Shown one piece after another: positions 63,811 to 64,000 of a stretch of 64,000 nucleotides of DNA (position 1 is its first letter; the number at the start of each line of letters is the position of its first letter). The stretch covers positions 620,001 through 684,000 of the forward strand of contig NZ_JAYRYK010000001.1 in assembly GCF_041916975.1 (NCBI RefSeq), read 5' to 3'. Both the position numbers and the translations under genes were made by a program. This stretch comes from Sphingosinicella sp041916975. GTDB lineage: Bacteria; Pseudomonadota; Alphaproteobacteria; Sphingomonadales; Sphingomonadaceae. The notes below the pieces were generated by a model, which saw only the letters and a list, made by a program, of their open reading frames with translations, was not told the DNA's origin and made no database searches.

Positions 63811-64000
63811 CCTCACCCGTCTGGCATCCCTTCACCCAGCACGGCCTCGGCGAGCCGATCCCCCGCATCGTCCGCGCCGAAGGCTCGGCGCTTTACACGG
63901 ACGACGGCCGCCGCATCATCGACGCCATCTCCTCGTGGTGGGTCACGACGCACGGCCACTGCCACCCGCGCATCATGGCCGCCATCGCCGATCAGGCGAC
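63807..64000 (+). CDS. bioA: Adenosylmethionine-8-amino-7-oxononanoate aminotransferase, 5' part
   Basis: Third enzyme of the operon, transaminating 7-keto-8-aminopelargonate with SAM as amino donor. The 64 visible residues, MTSPVWHPFTQHGLGEP onward, include the BioA signature HPFTQH and ISSWWVTTHGHCHPRI. ATG 63807 overlaps the bioD stop. Cut by the window edge. Confidence 0.92.
   Translation, partial: MTSPVWHPFTQHGLGEPIPRIVRAEGSALYTDDGRRIIDAISSWWVTTHGHCHPRIMAAIADQA

Overview
The window is high-GC chromosomal DNA from an alphaproteobacterium, most likely a sphingomonad. The evidence is the family mix (UrcA protein, large TonB-dependent receptor with an 'AQEA..VIGDTIIITAQKREE' start, TPR-sulfotransferase, DUF6481, NDUFS4-type complex I subunit, LytS/LytTR pair), the dense operons with 4-nt start/stop overlaps, and promoters of the TTGCAT-17-TATAGA kind. 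I see no prophage, plasmid backbone, rRNA operon or CRISPR array. Most of the window is ordinary core and metabolic genome. The unusual material sits in the intergenic spaces and in one large catabolic island.

Layout. 1-3.4 kb: the Sec accessory operon yajC-secD-secF followed by an Mth938-like gene that runs off the left edge. A 268-bp MITE-like element with TA duplications is inserted exactly in the secF stop codon. 3.4-7.6 kb: DUF815 ATPase, an SLC13/TrkA-C permease and a DUF389 membrane protein with an OmpA-like tail. 7.7-11.8 kb: two-gene RND efflux pump. 11.8-13.5 kb: YadG/YadH-type ABC exporter. 13.6-22.1 kb, all on the minus strand: FkbM methyltransferase, M20 peptidase, TetR/BetI-like regulator, APC permease, TonB-dependent receptor and TPR-sulfotransferase.

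22.3-41.2 kb is a polyamine uptake and catabolism island on the plus strand. It holds two gamma-glutamylpolyamine synthetase-like glutamine synthetases, a PuuB oxidase, a class III aminotransferase, the PotFHIG ABC importer, an MBL-rhodanese protein, PuuC, PuuD, SpuC and GabD. Together these would import putrescine-like compounds and take them to succinate through glutamylated (Puu) and/or direct transamination (SpuC) routes. A small block interrupts the island: cold-shock protein, DUF6481, spermidine-synthase-like protein, a Phd/VapC toxin-antitoxin pair and a LysR regulator.

41.4-54.5 kb: SDR/AraC divergent pair, tRNA-Arg(TCT), complex I subunit, polyprenyl diphosphate synthase, chorismate mutase, tRNA-Ala(CGC), PhyH dioxygenase, DUF4126, NUDIX, ManA, a Lys/Pro-repeat histone-like protein, LytS/LytTR two-component pair, UrcA, a JmjC-like cupin, and a compositionally atypical methyltransferase. 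54.7-64 kb: UvrA, an Rrf2/NsrR-like regulator facing a group III truncated globin and a DUF1971 gene across a palindrome matching the NsrR box, secreted and membrane proteins of unknown role, a fasciclin protein preceded by a tiny ORF with an extreme Shine-Dalgarno and a terminator, then bioF-bioD-bioA (cut by the right edge).

The signals I consider most worth a second look are the secF-stop MITE, the 18-residue ORF/terminator leader before the fasciclin gene, the NsrR box, the organisation of the polyamine island, and the ten-copy KPGPKPK protein.
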